Source of the DNA: Pedobacter fastidiosus
GTDB lineage: Bacteria > Bacteroidota > Bacteroidia > Sphingobacteriales > Sphingobacteriaceae
Direction of reading: 5' to 3'
Assembly (NCBI RefSeq): GCF_014306625.1
Contig: NZ_JACRYL010000029.1
Coordinates: 1 to 48,728 of the forward strand
Length of the DNA: 48,728 nt
The notes under the pieces were generated by a model. The model was not told where the DNA came from, searched no databases, and saw nothing but the letters and a program-made list of their open reading frames with translations. Of this stretch, positions 25,543 to 33,405 are shown in pieces. The position numbers and the translations under genes were made by a program. The stretch's first letter is position 1. Each line of letters begins with the position of its first letter.

Positions 25543-26085
25543 GTCATTCTCGCGTAGGCGGGAGTTAATGCACAGCAAATAATCCCTAAGCATTGATGAG
25601 GCTATATCGGAATATCTTATTATTTGGTAACGATAAACTTTTGTGTCTTTTGTGGTAAAAACCGACCACAAAAGACACAAAAGCAAAGGTGGGTTTTGAT
25701 TTATTGTAAAATAAAATTGTGTGTGTGTTTATTGTATGTTTTTGATTTGAGCCCCTTAATGACGGCCGTTTTAATTGCGAGTTGCCTAGCCATCCCGTCA
25801 TTCTCGCGTAGGCGGGAATCTTAATGCAAAGGCAAATAATCCCTAAGCATTAATGAGGCTATATCGGAATATCTTATTATTTGGTAACGATAAACTTTTG
25901 TGTCTTTTGTGGTAAAAACCCACCACAAAAGACACAAAAGCAAGGGTGGGTTTTGATTTATTGTAAAATTAAATTGTGTGTGTTTATTGTATGTTTTTGA
26001 TTTGAGGGCCTTAATGATGGCCGCTTTAATAGCGAGTTGCCTACTCACCCCGTCATTCTTGCGTAGGCGGGAATCTTAATGCAGA
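25543..26085. repeat. Tandem 254-255 bp repeats, each with a 19-bp hairpin
   Basis: GTCATTCT...GCGTAGGCGGGA begins at 25543, 25797 and 26052, giving two nearly identical full units and a partial third. Each full unit holds a perfect 19-bp inverted repeat, CTTTTGTGTCTTTTGTGGT and its complement, around 8 nt (25638-25683 and 25895-25940), then a TG-rich stretch and GATTTGA. With the preceding copy this fills the 900-bp gap between the second kinase and the TPR gene. No gene is credible here; short frames in it are copies of one another. Confidence 0.85.
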
Positions 26086-26229
26086 ACCAAACCCAATTTT
26101 TCTTTAGATTTTTGTCACATTGAGCCTGTCAAAATGCCTTAAATGCACTTTTTATTAATCCTTAGAAAAGCTCAGAAAAATCATTCACATTTAGGATAAA
26201 GCCCCATTACAAAACCAACTTAACTTCAC

Positions 26230-26994
26230 TTACATTAAAGCTACTTTCAACTCTTCTGCCTTAGCTCTTCCTGCTTGGTAGGTAGGATCTAGTTTTATTG
26301 CCTTTTCAAGATATTGCAAGGCTTTGCTTCTAAACTTTTTTACCTGATGTTGTTTGGCCCAAGCCCAATAAGTAAAACTCATTATTTTCCAATTGGCATA
26401 ATCATCAAGTCGTTCCTGTTTATCAATAATAGATTGAAAATCTTGTTTGGCAAATTTTCTTTTGGTGAAGAAAAACCATGGTAAGTTCTCAGCAACGCTC
26501 CCTCTCAAAAACTCTGGAAGTGGAGATACTGCACTATATTTTTCTACTGCATCTCCAAACAAAACAAATGCTTCCCCAAGATATTTTAGTTTTTTCGTCT
26601 CTGCTCCTACCAATGATAATGATGATGCCCGATATGAAGCAATGAAAGGCATTAAAGCTTGATCAGTTTTTGGATCGTTAAACATTTCGCTTAAAACATC
26701 ATAAGCCTTCTGCGCATAACCTTGATATTTGGTTTTAGAAGAAAAAAAAAGATTCAACGCAGTTTCATGATAAATCAATCCCAATCTAGTCTTATTAATT
26801 TCGTTGGGATTCGATTTATAATCATTTTCAACTTCGATTAATTTATGCTTCAAAAGTGTGGTATCAATCACTTCCATAACATCATCCAATTGATGTTCGG
26901 TAGCCTTGATTACAGATAGATTAATTTTTTGAGCCTGTACTGTGCTAATGGTTGCCATAATTACGGTTGTTAAGGTTAAAAATATTTGTCTCAT
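26230..26994 (-). CDS. Exported TPR-like helical protein
   Basis: A 254-residue protein with a signal peptide (MRQIFLTLTTVIMATISTVQA|Q, ~21 residues). The mature part is all helical. The C terminus has a TPR-like repeat (KALQYLEKAIKLDPTYQAGRAKAEEL), and earlier helices such as YQGYAQKAYDVLSEMF and YLGEAFVLFGDAVEKY have similar spacing. It probably acts in the periplasm as a protein-binding scaffold. The specific role is unknown. It lies 62 bp downstream of a Crp/Fnr regulator on the same strand, so they may be linked, but regulators of that type in this phylum are often solitary. Confidence 0.7.
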   Translation of the reverse strand: MRQIFLTLTTVIMATISTVQAQKINLSVIKATEHQLDDVMEVIDTTLLKHKLIEVENDYKSNPNEINKTRLGLIYHETALNLFFSSKTKYQGYAQKAYDVLSEMFNDPKTDQALMPFIASYRASSLSLVGAETKKLKYLGEAFVLFGDAVEKYSAVSPLPEFLRGSVAENLPWFFFTKRKFAKQDFQSIIDKQERLDDYANWKIMSFTYWAWAKQHQVKKFRSKALQYLEKAIKLDPTYQAGRAKAEELKVALM

Positions 26995-27056
26995 TTTTTT
27001 AATTATTTATTGAAACAAATTTGCAACCTAATCAACACGCAAAACGATGACTTAAG

Positions 27057-27641
27057 TTAAGACTTTCGTTTAGTAATGATTCTATTTTGAATCCTGCTTA
27101 AACTCTCAGGACTGATCCCTAAAAAGTTGGCGATATATTTCTGGGAAATTCTTTGAAATAAATTTGGTTGATTTTTAATCAATTTTTGGAAACGTTCTTC
27201 TGGTTTCTCAGACGAAAGAGACATGGCAATTTCAGTAGCTCTTTGCGCCACCTGCTCAGCCATTATTCTGCCAAAAGTTTCGTATTTACCACAAACTTGG
27301 TATAAAGCTTTTAGGTTGTTTTTACGAATAAGGAAAACAATTGTTTCTTCCATAGCTTGTAAATTCATGATGCAAGGGCTGTTATGGGTAAAACTTTGAA
27401 AATCGGTTACCCAGGCATTTTCAAAAGAAATATCACAGGTTTTTTCTACACCATCCTTAACATGAAAATGCCTGATGGAGCCTTGGGAAACAAAAGCAAT
27501 AAAATTACAGATCTCGTTATCATGAAGCAGATATTCTCTCTTCTTTAAATCCTTCTTTTCAAAATAAAGAGGTATAAGATCTAATTCTTCATTAGATAAA
27601 GAAACAATCGATTGGCAATATTTTTTAAGTGTTTCGAACAT
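27057..27641 (-). CDS. Crp/Fnr family transcription regulator
   Basis: A 194-residue protein with an N-terminal cyclic-nucleotide-binding beta roll (residues ~10-125, with the GSIRHFHVKDG turn) and a C-terminal winged helix containing ISQKYIANFLGISPESLSR (about 163-182). It lacks the Cys cluster of FNR, and I do not see the full phosphate-binding cassette of cAMP receptors, so the ligand is unknown. This short type is abundant in Sphingobacteriaceae. Its start is close to the end of the metal-type operon, separated by a terminator. Confidence 0.85.
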   Translation of the reverse strand: MFETLKKYCQSIVSLSNEELDLIPLYFEKKDLKKREYLLHDNEICNFIAFVSQGSIRHFHVKDGVEKTCDISFENAWVTDFQSFTHNSPCIMNLQAMEETIVFLIRKNNLKALYQVCGKYETFGRIMAEQVAQRATEIAMSLSSEKPEERFQKLIKNQPNLFQRISQKYIANFLGISPESLSRIQNRIITKRKS

Positions 27642-27673
27642 TTTATCATAAAATCGATAGAGTAAAGCTATAA

Positions 27674-27701
27674 TAAAAAACCGACGAAAACATTCGCCGG
27701 T
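27674..27701 (-). terminator. Rho-independent terminator after the MerT-like gene
   Basis: On the minus strand ACCGGCGAA pairs with TTCGTCGGT (one G-U) around a 4-nt loop, then TTTTTTATTA. It ends the metal-type operon just before the Crp/Fnr gene. Confidence 0.8.
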
Positions 27702-27712
27702 CTACAATAATA

Positions 27713-27994
27713 TTATTTGGTTTTACAATCGCAATCTACTGCGCATGTTTTTGATTTTTTATTTTTCTTATACCATGCATACCAGAAGAAAAATGCAGAA
27801 ATACCTAAAGCAATCATGCCAATTTTTTCTAGATAAAAAGAGAGCACTGTTAATGAGGTAATCCCAACTAGGCCCCCAATTACTGGCAGAGCACAGCACA
27901 ATACGCAAAGGGAAATGCCTAGCCAACCAATTTTTTTAGGCCAGCTTTTGCCTTTTACAATTTCTTCATTGTTTATTTGATCTAACATTTCCAT
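27713..27994 (-). CDS. Small MerT/MerC-like membrane protein, probably metal related
   Basis: A 93-residue protein with two hydrophobic helices (about residues 22-50 and 54-73). The first contains the vicinal pair in LCVLCCALP, as in the metal-relay helix of mercuric transport proteins. The C terminus KTCAVDCDCK adds three more Cys. Mercury importers of the MerT type pass Hg(II) through such Cys pairs, but this protein is short and the similarity is by eye, so the metal and direction of transport are open. It overlaps the upstream Cys-rich gene by 13 bp and is followed by a strong terminator. A divergent MerR-type regulator controls the pair. Either of two in-frame ATGs two codons apart could be the start. 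Confidence 0.6.
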   Translation of the reverse strand: MEMLDQINNEEIVKGKSWPKKIGWLGISLCVLCCALPVIGGLVGITSLTVLSFYLEKIGMIALGISAFFFWYAWYKKNKKSKTCAVDCDCKTK

Positions 27995-28239
27995 TTTTTA
28001 CGTTTTTTAGTTGTTAGGATAGCTGGAGATTTTTTACCTTTTAAGTTATTTGTATCTGCCATTGTGTTTTTAAAATTTGATGAGCAGTTTTTATCGCAAT
28101 AGGCTTTACCACAACCGCCACAAACTGATGAGGGCTGGGTTACTGAAGTTTTTTTATCAATAGTTTGTGCTTGAACTGAAGAACTTAATCCTATTAAAAA
28201 AGCCCCTAGTAACAGAGCTTTAAAATTTGTTTTGATCAT
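27982..28239 (-). CDS. Exported small Cys-rich protein of a MerR-controlled operon
   Basis: An 85-residue protein with a signal peptide (LLLGAFLIGLSSSVQA|Q, cleavage near residue 24). A CGGCGKAYCDKNC cluster follows, then a basic C terminus ending in Cys (KKRKKWKC). The clustered Cys suggest metal binding in the periplasm or outside the cell. I do not recognise the family. It is first in the operon, about 30 nt from a MerR-type promoter, and overlaps the membrane-protein gene by 13 bp. Confidence 0.6.
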   Translation of the reverse strand: MIKTNFKALLLGAFLIGLSSSVQAQTIDKKTSVTQPSSVCGGCGKAYCDKNCSSNFKNTMADTNNLKGKKSPAILTTKKRKKWKC

Positions 28240-28270
28240 CGTATTTTTAGTTAAATTGTAATTATGTTTA

Positions 28271-28304
28271 CAAACATAAACAGTGGAGTATAGGCAACAG
28301 TCAA
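28271..28304 (-). promoter_or_regulatory. MerR-type promoter with long spacer
   Basis: On the minus strand TTGAC (TTG is the complement of 28302-28304) is followed after 23 nt by TATGTTTG (complement of 28271-28278). MerR-family targets typically have spacers longer than optimal that the activator shortens by twisting. The spacer contains an imperfect dyad, ACTGTTGCC...CCACTGT. A separate palindrome TTATGTTT-AC-AAACATAA overlaps the TATGTTTG element at 28262-28279. Confidence 0.65.
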
Positions 28305-28329
28305 GGCTTTTCTAAAAAAAATAAAAAAT

Positions 28330-28734
28330 ATGTTAATAGGGCAACTTGTAAAAGAAACTGGGCTTACAAAAGACACCATTCGTTATTACGAAAAACATGG
28401 CTTAATAAGTATTGGCAGGAAAGAAAGGCGTGATAATAATTATAAGGAATATTCAGATGTAATGAAAACACGGCTTTTCACAGTTAAAAGGCTTAAAAAC
28501 TTTGGCTTTACCCTTAATGAAATTGCAGATTTGTTAAATTTAATTGATGTGAACGAAGCATCATGTGGTAATGTTTCACATAAAATAGAGGAAAAAGTAA
28601 CGTTACTCGATGGAAAGATTCGTGAATTAATCTCAATTAGAGCAGTTTTATTTAACAGCTTAAAAAAGTGCAATGATAACTGTAACCCAAGCAATCCAGA
28701 AGATAATTGTCCGATTTTAATTTCGGACTTATAA
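28330..28734 (+). CDS. MerR-family metal-responsive regulator
   Basis: A 134-residue regulator. The N-terminal MerR helix-turn-helix IGQLVKETGLTKDTIRYYEKHGLI (residues 2-25) is classic, and a dimerisation helix follows. Cys positions match Hg/Zn/Cd-type members: the Cys in EASCGNVSHK is followed exactly 35 residues later by the Cys of KKCNDNC, and a third lies in DNCPILI near the end. In MerR the last two ligands are 9 apart; here the loop is longer (13) and carries one more Cys. It likely senses a soft or divalent metal. It is divergent from the Cys-rich/MerT-like operon with a long-spacer promoter between, the standard arrangement for control by this family. Confidence 0.85.
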   Translation: MLIGQLVKETGLTKDTIRYYEKHGLISIGRKERRDNNYKEYSDVMKTRLFTVKRLKNFGFTLNEIADLLNLIDVNEASCGNVSHKIEEKVTLLDGKIRELISIRAVLFNSLKKCNDNCNPSNPEDNCPILISDL

Positions 28735-28945
28735 TCGAGAATTTGTTGGATCAAAATTACAACAGCAAGTTGGTTGATCAATTACTAAGATAACGCTAAA
28801 CAAAAAATTCTGGTTCTGTAAAATGTAAAATAAACCCGACCGACAGCGTTATACCATTTTTCATGGTATTAAGCAAAGGGCGGGATTGCTGAAGACGATT
28901 ACCACAGGTATTGCTTTCCAAAAAAACTCATCTCTTTAGTAATAA

Positions 28946-28975
28946 CAGAGCCAGAAAATATTTTATCTGGCTCTG
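28946..28975 (-). terminator. Terminator-like hairpin after the 129-residue exported protein gene
   Basis: Perfect inverted repeat CAGAGCCAGA / TCTGGCTCTG around 10 nt, 8 bp past the stop. On the minus strand only a weak TTATTAC tail follows. It may serve the MerR gene from the other side as well. Confidence 0.5.
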
Positions 28976-28982
28976 CCATTTC

Positions 28983-29372
28983 TTATTTTTGACTAAACAC
29001 CGAATAAATTCTTACTTCGGGTGTTGCTTGTAAATAAGATTTCAATGCAGAAACAACATCATTATTAAATAAATCACATTTTAAATAAGCTTCTGCATCC
29101 GCCTGTGTTTTAAAACCATGCAAAACCTGTACATCATCCGTTCTTATTAACAATTCTTTTGAAACTGCACCTTTTATACTTTTCAAAAATGGAGATTTGT
29201 AATTTAAATACACGCCTGCTGCAGCTGGCCTATCGGCTTCATTTACTTTCAAGGTAATTTCTAAATAGGCGCCTACGGCTTGTTTTGTTGTTTTTTGTGC
29301 AAGGCTAACCGTAGATAATAACGTTCCCATAAGTGTAAGGCAAACAAATATGTTTCTTTTTAATTTCGTCAT
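28983..29372 (-). CDS. Exported small protein, dimeric alpha-beta-barrel-like
   Basis: A 129-residue protein with a signal peptide (FVCLTLMGTLLSTVSLA|Q, ~25 residues). The mature part shows the pattern of ferredoxin-like ABM/YCII-type domains: a strand AYLEITLKV, then helices and strands, GFKTQADAEAYL near residue 90, and a final strand VRIYSVF. I could not assign a family. The substrate or partner is unknown. It is flanked by the AraC regulator upstream on the same strand (98 bp), which may control it. Confidence 0.5.
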   Translation of the reverse strand: MTKLKRNIFVCLTLMGTLLSTVSLAQKTTKQAVGAYLEITLKVNEADRPAAAGVYLNYKSPFLKSIKGAVSKELLIRTDDVQVLHGFKTQADAEAYLKCDLFNNDVVSALKSYLQATPEVRIYSVFSQK

Positions 29373-29470
29373 TTTGTTCTTTTTTAATTGTTTATGTCAA
29401 TATCGACACTACAAAATTGCAATGTTAGCCACTAATCTAAAATGGACAAAAAAGAATATGAATGGTAAAT

Positions 29471-30355
29471 TTAAGAAACGATTTTCCTGAAATCGGTTGG
29501 CGATTTATTTACCTGTTTTTTAAAAAACTTTACAAAGTAAGATGCATCGGCAAACCCCAACTGAAACCCTATTTCATTTACATTTAAACTAGAATGACAC
29601 AACAACCGCTTTGCTTCTAATATAACCCGATCGTTTATTAGGTTTAGTGGCGATTTAAACGCGATATCTTTAGTATAATTTGCGAGCGTTTTGGAAGATA
29701 TACTTAATAAACTGGCGTATTCTGCAACGGTATGCTTGTGCTTAAAATTGGATTCGATTAACTGCCTAAACTTTAGGAATACAATGTGGCTATTGCTTTT
29801 TATAGATAATTGTTTGGAGTTGTTCCTTTTGCCAAGGCGCTCTATTGATATAAAAAACAGCTTTAGTAAGTGTTTTAAATAATCTTTATGCGCAAAATTT
29901 TCTGGAGTTTTAATTTCTTGTTGAAGCTGTGCAATTAAATTTTCCAGATTACCTACATCAGATTTTGAAATATTAAAAAAAGGATCGCTTTCAAAATCGT
30001 TAAAAATATTTTTCAACAATAGGTCGACATCATTTTCGCTCCCTCCCAAAAAACTTTCGTTGAAATGGATAATTAAGCCTTCATAATTTGCATTGTCATC
30101 AAAAAAGTGAATCTGATTTTTAGCGATAAAAAAAATTGAATTCGGGCTAACCTCAAATGCATTAAAATCGACAAAATGTTGACCAATGCCTTTCATAAAC
30201 CATATCATTTGGTAAAAACTATGAACATGTGGTTGGTGAGTATGTCCAACATTTTTCGCCAAATAATCATTCAACGAATAAATTTCAAACTGAAGTTTCT
30301 CCGGTTGGTCTTTATGAAGATGGTAATGAGATATTATGCGACTGTTTTTTATCAT
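29471..30355 (-). CDS. AraC-family transcription regulator
   Basis: 294 residues. An N-terminal cupin-like ligand domain (roughly 20-140) carries GHTHQPHVHSFYQM. The C-terminal AraC DNA-binding domain (about 195-292) has two helix-turn-helices: TVAEYASLLSISSKTL and NVNEIGFQLGFADASYFVKFFKK, ending KSPTDFRK. This is the usual arrangement of small-molecule-responsive AraC activators in Bacteroidota. The target is not known. The downstream exported protein on the same strand is the nearest candidate. Confidence 0.9.
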   Translation of the reverse strand: MIKNSRIISHYHLHKDQPEKLQFEIYSLNDYLAKNVGHTHQPHVHSFYQMIWFMKGIGQHFVDFNAFEVSPNSIFFIAKNQIHFFDDNANYEGLIIHFNESFLGGSENDVDLLLKNIFNDFESDPFFNISKSDVGNLENLIAQLQQEIKTPENFAHKDYLKHLLKLFFISIERLGKRNNSKQLSIKSNSHIVFLKFRQLIESNFKHKHTVAEYASLLSISSKTLANYTKDIAFKSPLNLINDRVILEAKRLLCHSSLNVNEIGFQLGFADASYFVKFFKKQVNKSPTDFRKIVS

Positions 30356-30411
30356 TTGGAATTATTTTAGCATAATGTTCCTCTAATACAGCCTTCTTTC
30401 TCTTAAAGTCT

Positions 30412-30478
30412 GGAATCTTAATGCCATTAGTTTTAAGATTTCCATCCGCTCACTATTGGGTTAAATTTGAAATGACGA
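30412..30478. repeat. Decayed copy of the palindromic repeat family
   Basis: GGAATCTTAATGCC, then TTAAGATTTCCATCCG, a mutated inner palindrome, and GAAATGACG. Same order as at 25470-25507, with many substitutions. Confidence 0.55.
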
Positions 30479-30578
30479 GTGCCAAAACCTATTTTAGCAA
30501 TGTGCTAAAGTAGATTAGCAATCAGAAGTTAAAAGTGGCTGATTATCCTATTACCCGCATTATTTAATGTCTTTTCTT

Positions 30579-31115
30579 CTAATTGATTAAATCATAAATC
30601 CGCACTTCCTCATTTTTAATCCTTTTTTTCATATCGCCGTTAAAAAATCTGGTTTTCATTATCCCAACCATTTGTGAGAAATAAAACCCATGACCTACAA
30701 CAATACAATCCTGTTGTTTTTGTTCTATAAGATCTAGAAAAACGCTTATCCTTTTTTCAGAATCTTTTCTAATTTCCTTTTGTCTCTTATTATTGATTAA
30801 CCATTGTAACCGGCCGATTAGCATCCATGCTGATGTGGGCAATTTAATTTTCGTATCAACAAAAGATCGAAGTGGCACTTCATTAAGTAAAGCTGTTTTA
30901 ATTACTTCAACCTCTCCAATTAAAATGCGGTTAGCCGTTTCTTCACTTCTGAATAAGGTACTCACGTAAATAATTTCTCCTTGTAGATTTATTTTTTTTA
31001 TAGATTCAATATCACTAAAATCATAATTTATACAGGCCAAATCAAACATTTCTGAGTTATAAAAACTAGCCCAATTAAATAATACTTTTGAGTGCCGTAT
31101 AAATGTTATTTTCAT
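30579..31115 (-). CDS. Histidine phosphatase-superfamily-like protein
   Basis: A 178-residue protein with the N-terminal phosphohistidine motif in the form FIRHSKV (usual RHG, here RHS), a TLFRSEETA segment where the family has SPLxRAxQTA, and a second His in VVGHGFYF near residue 143. These match the phosphoglycerate mutase/phosphatase fold, so it is probably a phosphatase on a small substrate. No mutase-specific motif is clear. It is the last of several leftward genes of unrelated type, so context gives no pathway. Confidence 0.7.
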   Translation of the reverse strand: MKITFIRHSKVLFNWASFYNSEMFDLACINYDFSDIESIKKINLQGEIIYVSTLFRSEETANRILIGEVEVIKTALLNEVPLRSFVDTKIKLPTSAWMLIGRLQWLINNKRQKEIRKDSEKRISVFLDLIEQKQQDCIVVGHGFYFSQMVGIMKTRFFNGDMKKRIKNEEVRIYDLIN

Positions 31116-31140
31116 TAAAAAAGAATGCTTAATTCGGTTT

Positions 31141-31224
31141 CTATTTTTCGCTATTTATTAATTCCCAAACTTTCTCGTAATAGTCTGCTTTGGTGATTCC
31201 GGTTAATTTTTCGAGATTTTTCAT
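31141..31224 (-). CDS. Possible 27-residue peptide or gene remnant
   Basis: A short frame with ATG at 31224 and stop at 31141 codes for MKNLEKLTGITKADYYEKVW and then LINSEK. It is helical and charged, 13 bp downstream of the preceding stop and 25 bp before the phosphatase start. No family is recognised. It may be a genuine microprotein or the first codons of a lost gene. Confidence 0.3.
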   Translation of the reverse strand: MKNLEKLTGITKADYYEKVWELINSEK

Positions 31225-31237
31225 TCTTTGTATAATC

Positions 31238-31504
31238 TTAATACTCTTTTATTAAGCTAAAATATTCAACGCTTTTTTTTAGTTTATATAGAGGAAGAAT
31301 TTCCATCAATTCCTTCACTTTTGCTTCTTCAATATTTTTAAAAATTACAATCGCTCCATTTTTGGTTTGTCGTAAAAATAAATGGTCTATTATACCTTCT
31401 TCTTTCCATTGGGCAACAATTTCTTGTTCTTGCTTTAGGATATCTTGGAAATTTTTAGGGAGGTTTTCTGTGTCTATTGTTAAAATTACTTGAACTCTGT
31501 TCAT
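31238..31504 (-). CDS. Muconolactone-isomerase-like (YciI/dimeric barrel) small protein
   Basis: An 88-residue single-domain protein with ferredoxin-like topology: strand VQVILTI, helices rich in Glu/Lys, HLFLRQTKNGAIVIFKN, then helix EEAKVKELMEILPLY and final strand SVEYFSLI. The pattern, with LPLY and the closing strand, resembles muconolactone delta-isomerase-like proteins often found alone in Bacteroidota. Catalysis cannot be claimed; the name only marks the fold. It is in a leftward series of small genes. Confidence 0.55.
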   Translation of the reverse strand: MNRVQVILTIDTENLPKNFQDILKQEQEIVAQWKEEGIIDHLFLRQTKNGAIVIFKNIEEAKVKELMEILPLYKLKKSVEYFSLIKEY

Positions 31505-31609
31505 GATGTTTTGTTTATATTTTTCTTTTTTCTCTTTTGATACTGTTTACTTGACTTTGATTATGCAAGTAATTTACATTGTTAGTCATTTTTTTGAATT
31601 TGATAATTA

Positions 31610-31999
31610 TTAAAGTGTTCCAGCATATATTAATCCTGAAATAACAAACATTAATAGCCATTGCCATAGTTTTATAAAGCTTTTCGGAAATTTAGTAGAA
31701 ATAATCAATGTAATTAAAAAGGCTATTCCGTAAGCAAAAAAATAAATGGCCAAAATATTTAACAGTAATTTCGGATCTTTAAAATAGTTGGTAAAATTAA
31801 TAAGTGTTAATCCAATGGTTGCCAGTAAACAATCTACAGAAACCATTTGAAATGCACCTCTACCCATAACCCAAAACTGAAGTTTCGCAAAATCAGTTTG
31901 ATCAGGCTCTATTTTTCCATAAGCTCCATCGCCTCCAAAAGTATGCGCTATAAATGTTAGGAATACCAATATATTGGCTATAATGAGTGTTGTATTCAT
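31610..31999 (-). CDS. Four-helix membrane protein of unknown function
   Basis: 129 residues with about four hydrophobic segments (near 4-20, 52-70, 80-102 and 108-126). A conserved-looking loop HTFGGDGAYGKIEPDQ follows helix 1. I do not recognise a named family beyond small DUF-type membrane proteins. It is upstream of the small isomerase-like gene and downstream of the SRPBCC gene, all on the same strand with gaps of about 40-105 bp, perhaps one transcript. Confidence 0.6.
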   Translation of the reverse strand: MNTTLIIANILVFLTFIAHTFGGDGAYGKIEPDQTDFAKLQFWVMGRGAFQMVSVDCLLATIGLTLINFTNYFKDPKLLLNILAIYFFAYGIAFLITLIISTKFPKSFIKLWQWLLMFVISGLIYAGTL

Positions 32000-32040
32000 T
32001 AGATAAGGATTAGTAGTTTTAAGCAGAATAGAATCTACTT

Positions 32041-32460
32041 TTATAGATTTTTTGCCGTTCTAATTTGTTGTAGCATATCTTCTGGTAAAGCATTAACTAT
32101 TTTCTCAGCTACAATTTTTCGCCACAAAAAACCTAAAAGCCCTTCAATCTTCATGGTGGTCGTTAACTTTAGCCCATTTGGGGTCTCTTCAAAAATATGT
32201 TCACCATACATTTTAGCTAAAGGAAATGTGGTAAAATCTGTATAGCTTTTGTTTTCGGTAGCCTCCACAATCCCAACTTTAAGCTTTGGACCTCCTTTGG
32301 GCTTGAAAATAAAATGATTTCCTTTCTCAAATTTACCCTCCAATTCTGCAAATTCAACCCCATTATCCCAAGTATGCCATTTATTCACGTCTGAAACAAG
32401 TTTCCACATTTGTTCTTTTGTAACTTCCTTAGTTAAGATTGTATGAGATTTTGACCACAT
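32041..32460 (-). CDS. SRPBCC (polyketide cyclase/START-like) protein
   Basis: 139 residues with the START/Bet v1-type helix-grip fold. The N-terminal strand and helix segment EVTKEQMWKLVSDVNKWHTW is diagnostic of the SRPBCC superfamily. Strands follow, and the C-terminal helix FLWRKIVAEKIVNALPEDML closes the pocket. These proteins bind hydrophobic ligands. The ligand is unknown. Its stop lies 41 bp from the start of the four-helix membrane protein, which suggests co-transcription. Confidence 0.8.
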   Translation of the reverse strand: MWSKSHTILTKEVTKEQMWKLVSDVNKWHTWDNGVEFAELEGKFEKGNHFIFKPKGGPKLKVGIVEATENKSYTDFTTFPLAKMYGEHIFEETPNGLKLTTTMKIEGLLGFLWRKIVAEKIVNALPEDMLQQIRTAKNL

Positions 32461-32609
32461 ATTTTATTGTTTTATTTTAATACCATTGATATAATTTTAT
32501 AAGCAAAAATATTAATATTCAATCAGCTCAAACAGCCATAAAAAAGAAATAAATCACACATATTTACAGGTATTGCAAGAGAAAAACCCAATCTTATTAG
32601 GTTAATGTT

Positions 32610-33005
32610 TTAATGTATTATCATTTTTTTATCCAGAGAATATCCCAACGGCAATAAAATTAAATAAGGTATGGGCGAGAAGAAAGTTAAGTACCAATAA
32701 TCAGTTAAATAGTTAAAATTCTTTCCTAAATATAGCTTCAGGTAAATAAAATCGTAGGTTAATAATACAAACGCGAAATAGGAAGCGCAAATAAGTGCAA
32801 CTTTAAAATAACCGCTTTTAGTGATGGAGCGTAATAGTCCTTTTCCTATAAATAACATCACTATGGTGGGAAATATTACAACAAATATCAAAGCATTTAT
32901 GAAACTTAAATCTTGATAGTAATTTGTCCATAGTCCAGCTAAAAAGAACCAAGTCCAAAATGTTGTCGATAGATATAATAAATATAAATGATTCCGAAAT
33001 GCCAT
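32610..33005 (-). CDS. Small integral membrane protein
   Basis: 131 residues with four hydrophobic segments near 7-25, 35-53, 65-83 and 100-122, joined by short basic loops, and a basic C terminus (KKMIIH). No family is recognised. It lies at the beginning of the leftward series 33005-30579. Confidence 0.55.
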   Translation of the reverse strand: MAFRNHLYLLYLSTTFWTWFFLAGLWTNYYQDLSFINALIFVVIFPTIVMLFIGKGLLRSITKSGYFKVALICASYFAFVLLTYDFIYLKLYLGKNFNYLTDYWYLTFFSPIPYLILLPLGYSLDKKMIIH

Positions 33006-33405
33006 AATCTCAATAATCTAATAATGAATAGTTTTAACTCTTAATCTTTAAGGAAATCAGATGTACATTCTGGAATCCCCTAACCAATTTAAATCTACAA
33101 CATCCATTAATCATCCACAATCCCCATATTTTGGGGTATAAATTAGTTTATCAGTAATAAAAAAAAAACCAAGGATTAGATCTTATTTTTCCCTCGCAGA
33201 TAGGCTCTTTTTTCATAGCTTTGAGGTAGATATTCTCAATATTCACCGTTTCCATCTATAATGAGAGAAGTATTTTAGATTCAAGAATAATAAAGTAGAG
33301 CCAAGTTTATAAAAGATAACTTTTGGTTAAAAGACTCCTAATTTTAGAGTGCCTAATTTTATAACCATAGATTATCCTTCCAGCTAAAAAAATTAAGCCT
33401 CTAAA
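33006..33405. other. Intergenic region with no recognised element
   Basis: About 400 bp between two divergent genes. I see only a short CCCC-ATATTTT-GGGG hairpin near 33123 and scattered AT-rich sequence, with no gene, RNA or copy of the palindromic repeats. Confidence 0.5.

Noticed and set aside
25486..26048. Several 66-75 residue minus-strand frames
   Set aside because: They are translations of the tandem 254-bp repeats, overlap one another and include antisense hairpin sequence; no protein family fits.
28850..28915. Structured sequence after merR as an RNA gene
   Set aside because: There is a small TACCAT/ATGGTA hairpin with GC-rich flanks, but it matches no RNA family I can recognise; a terminator or degraded repeat is as likely.
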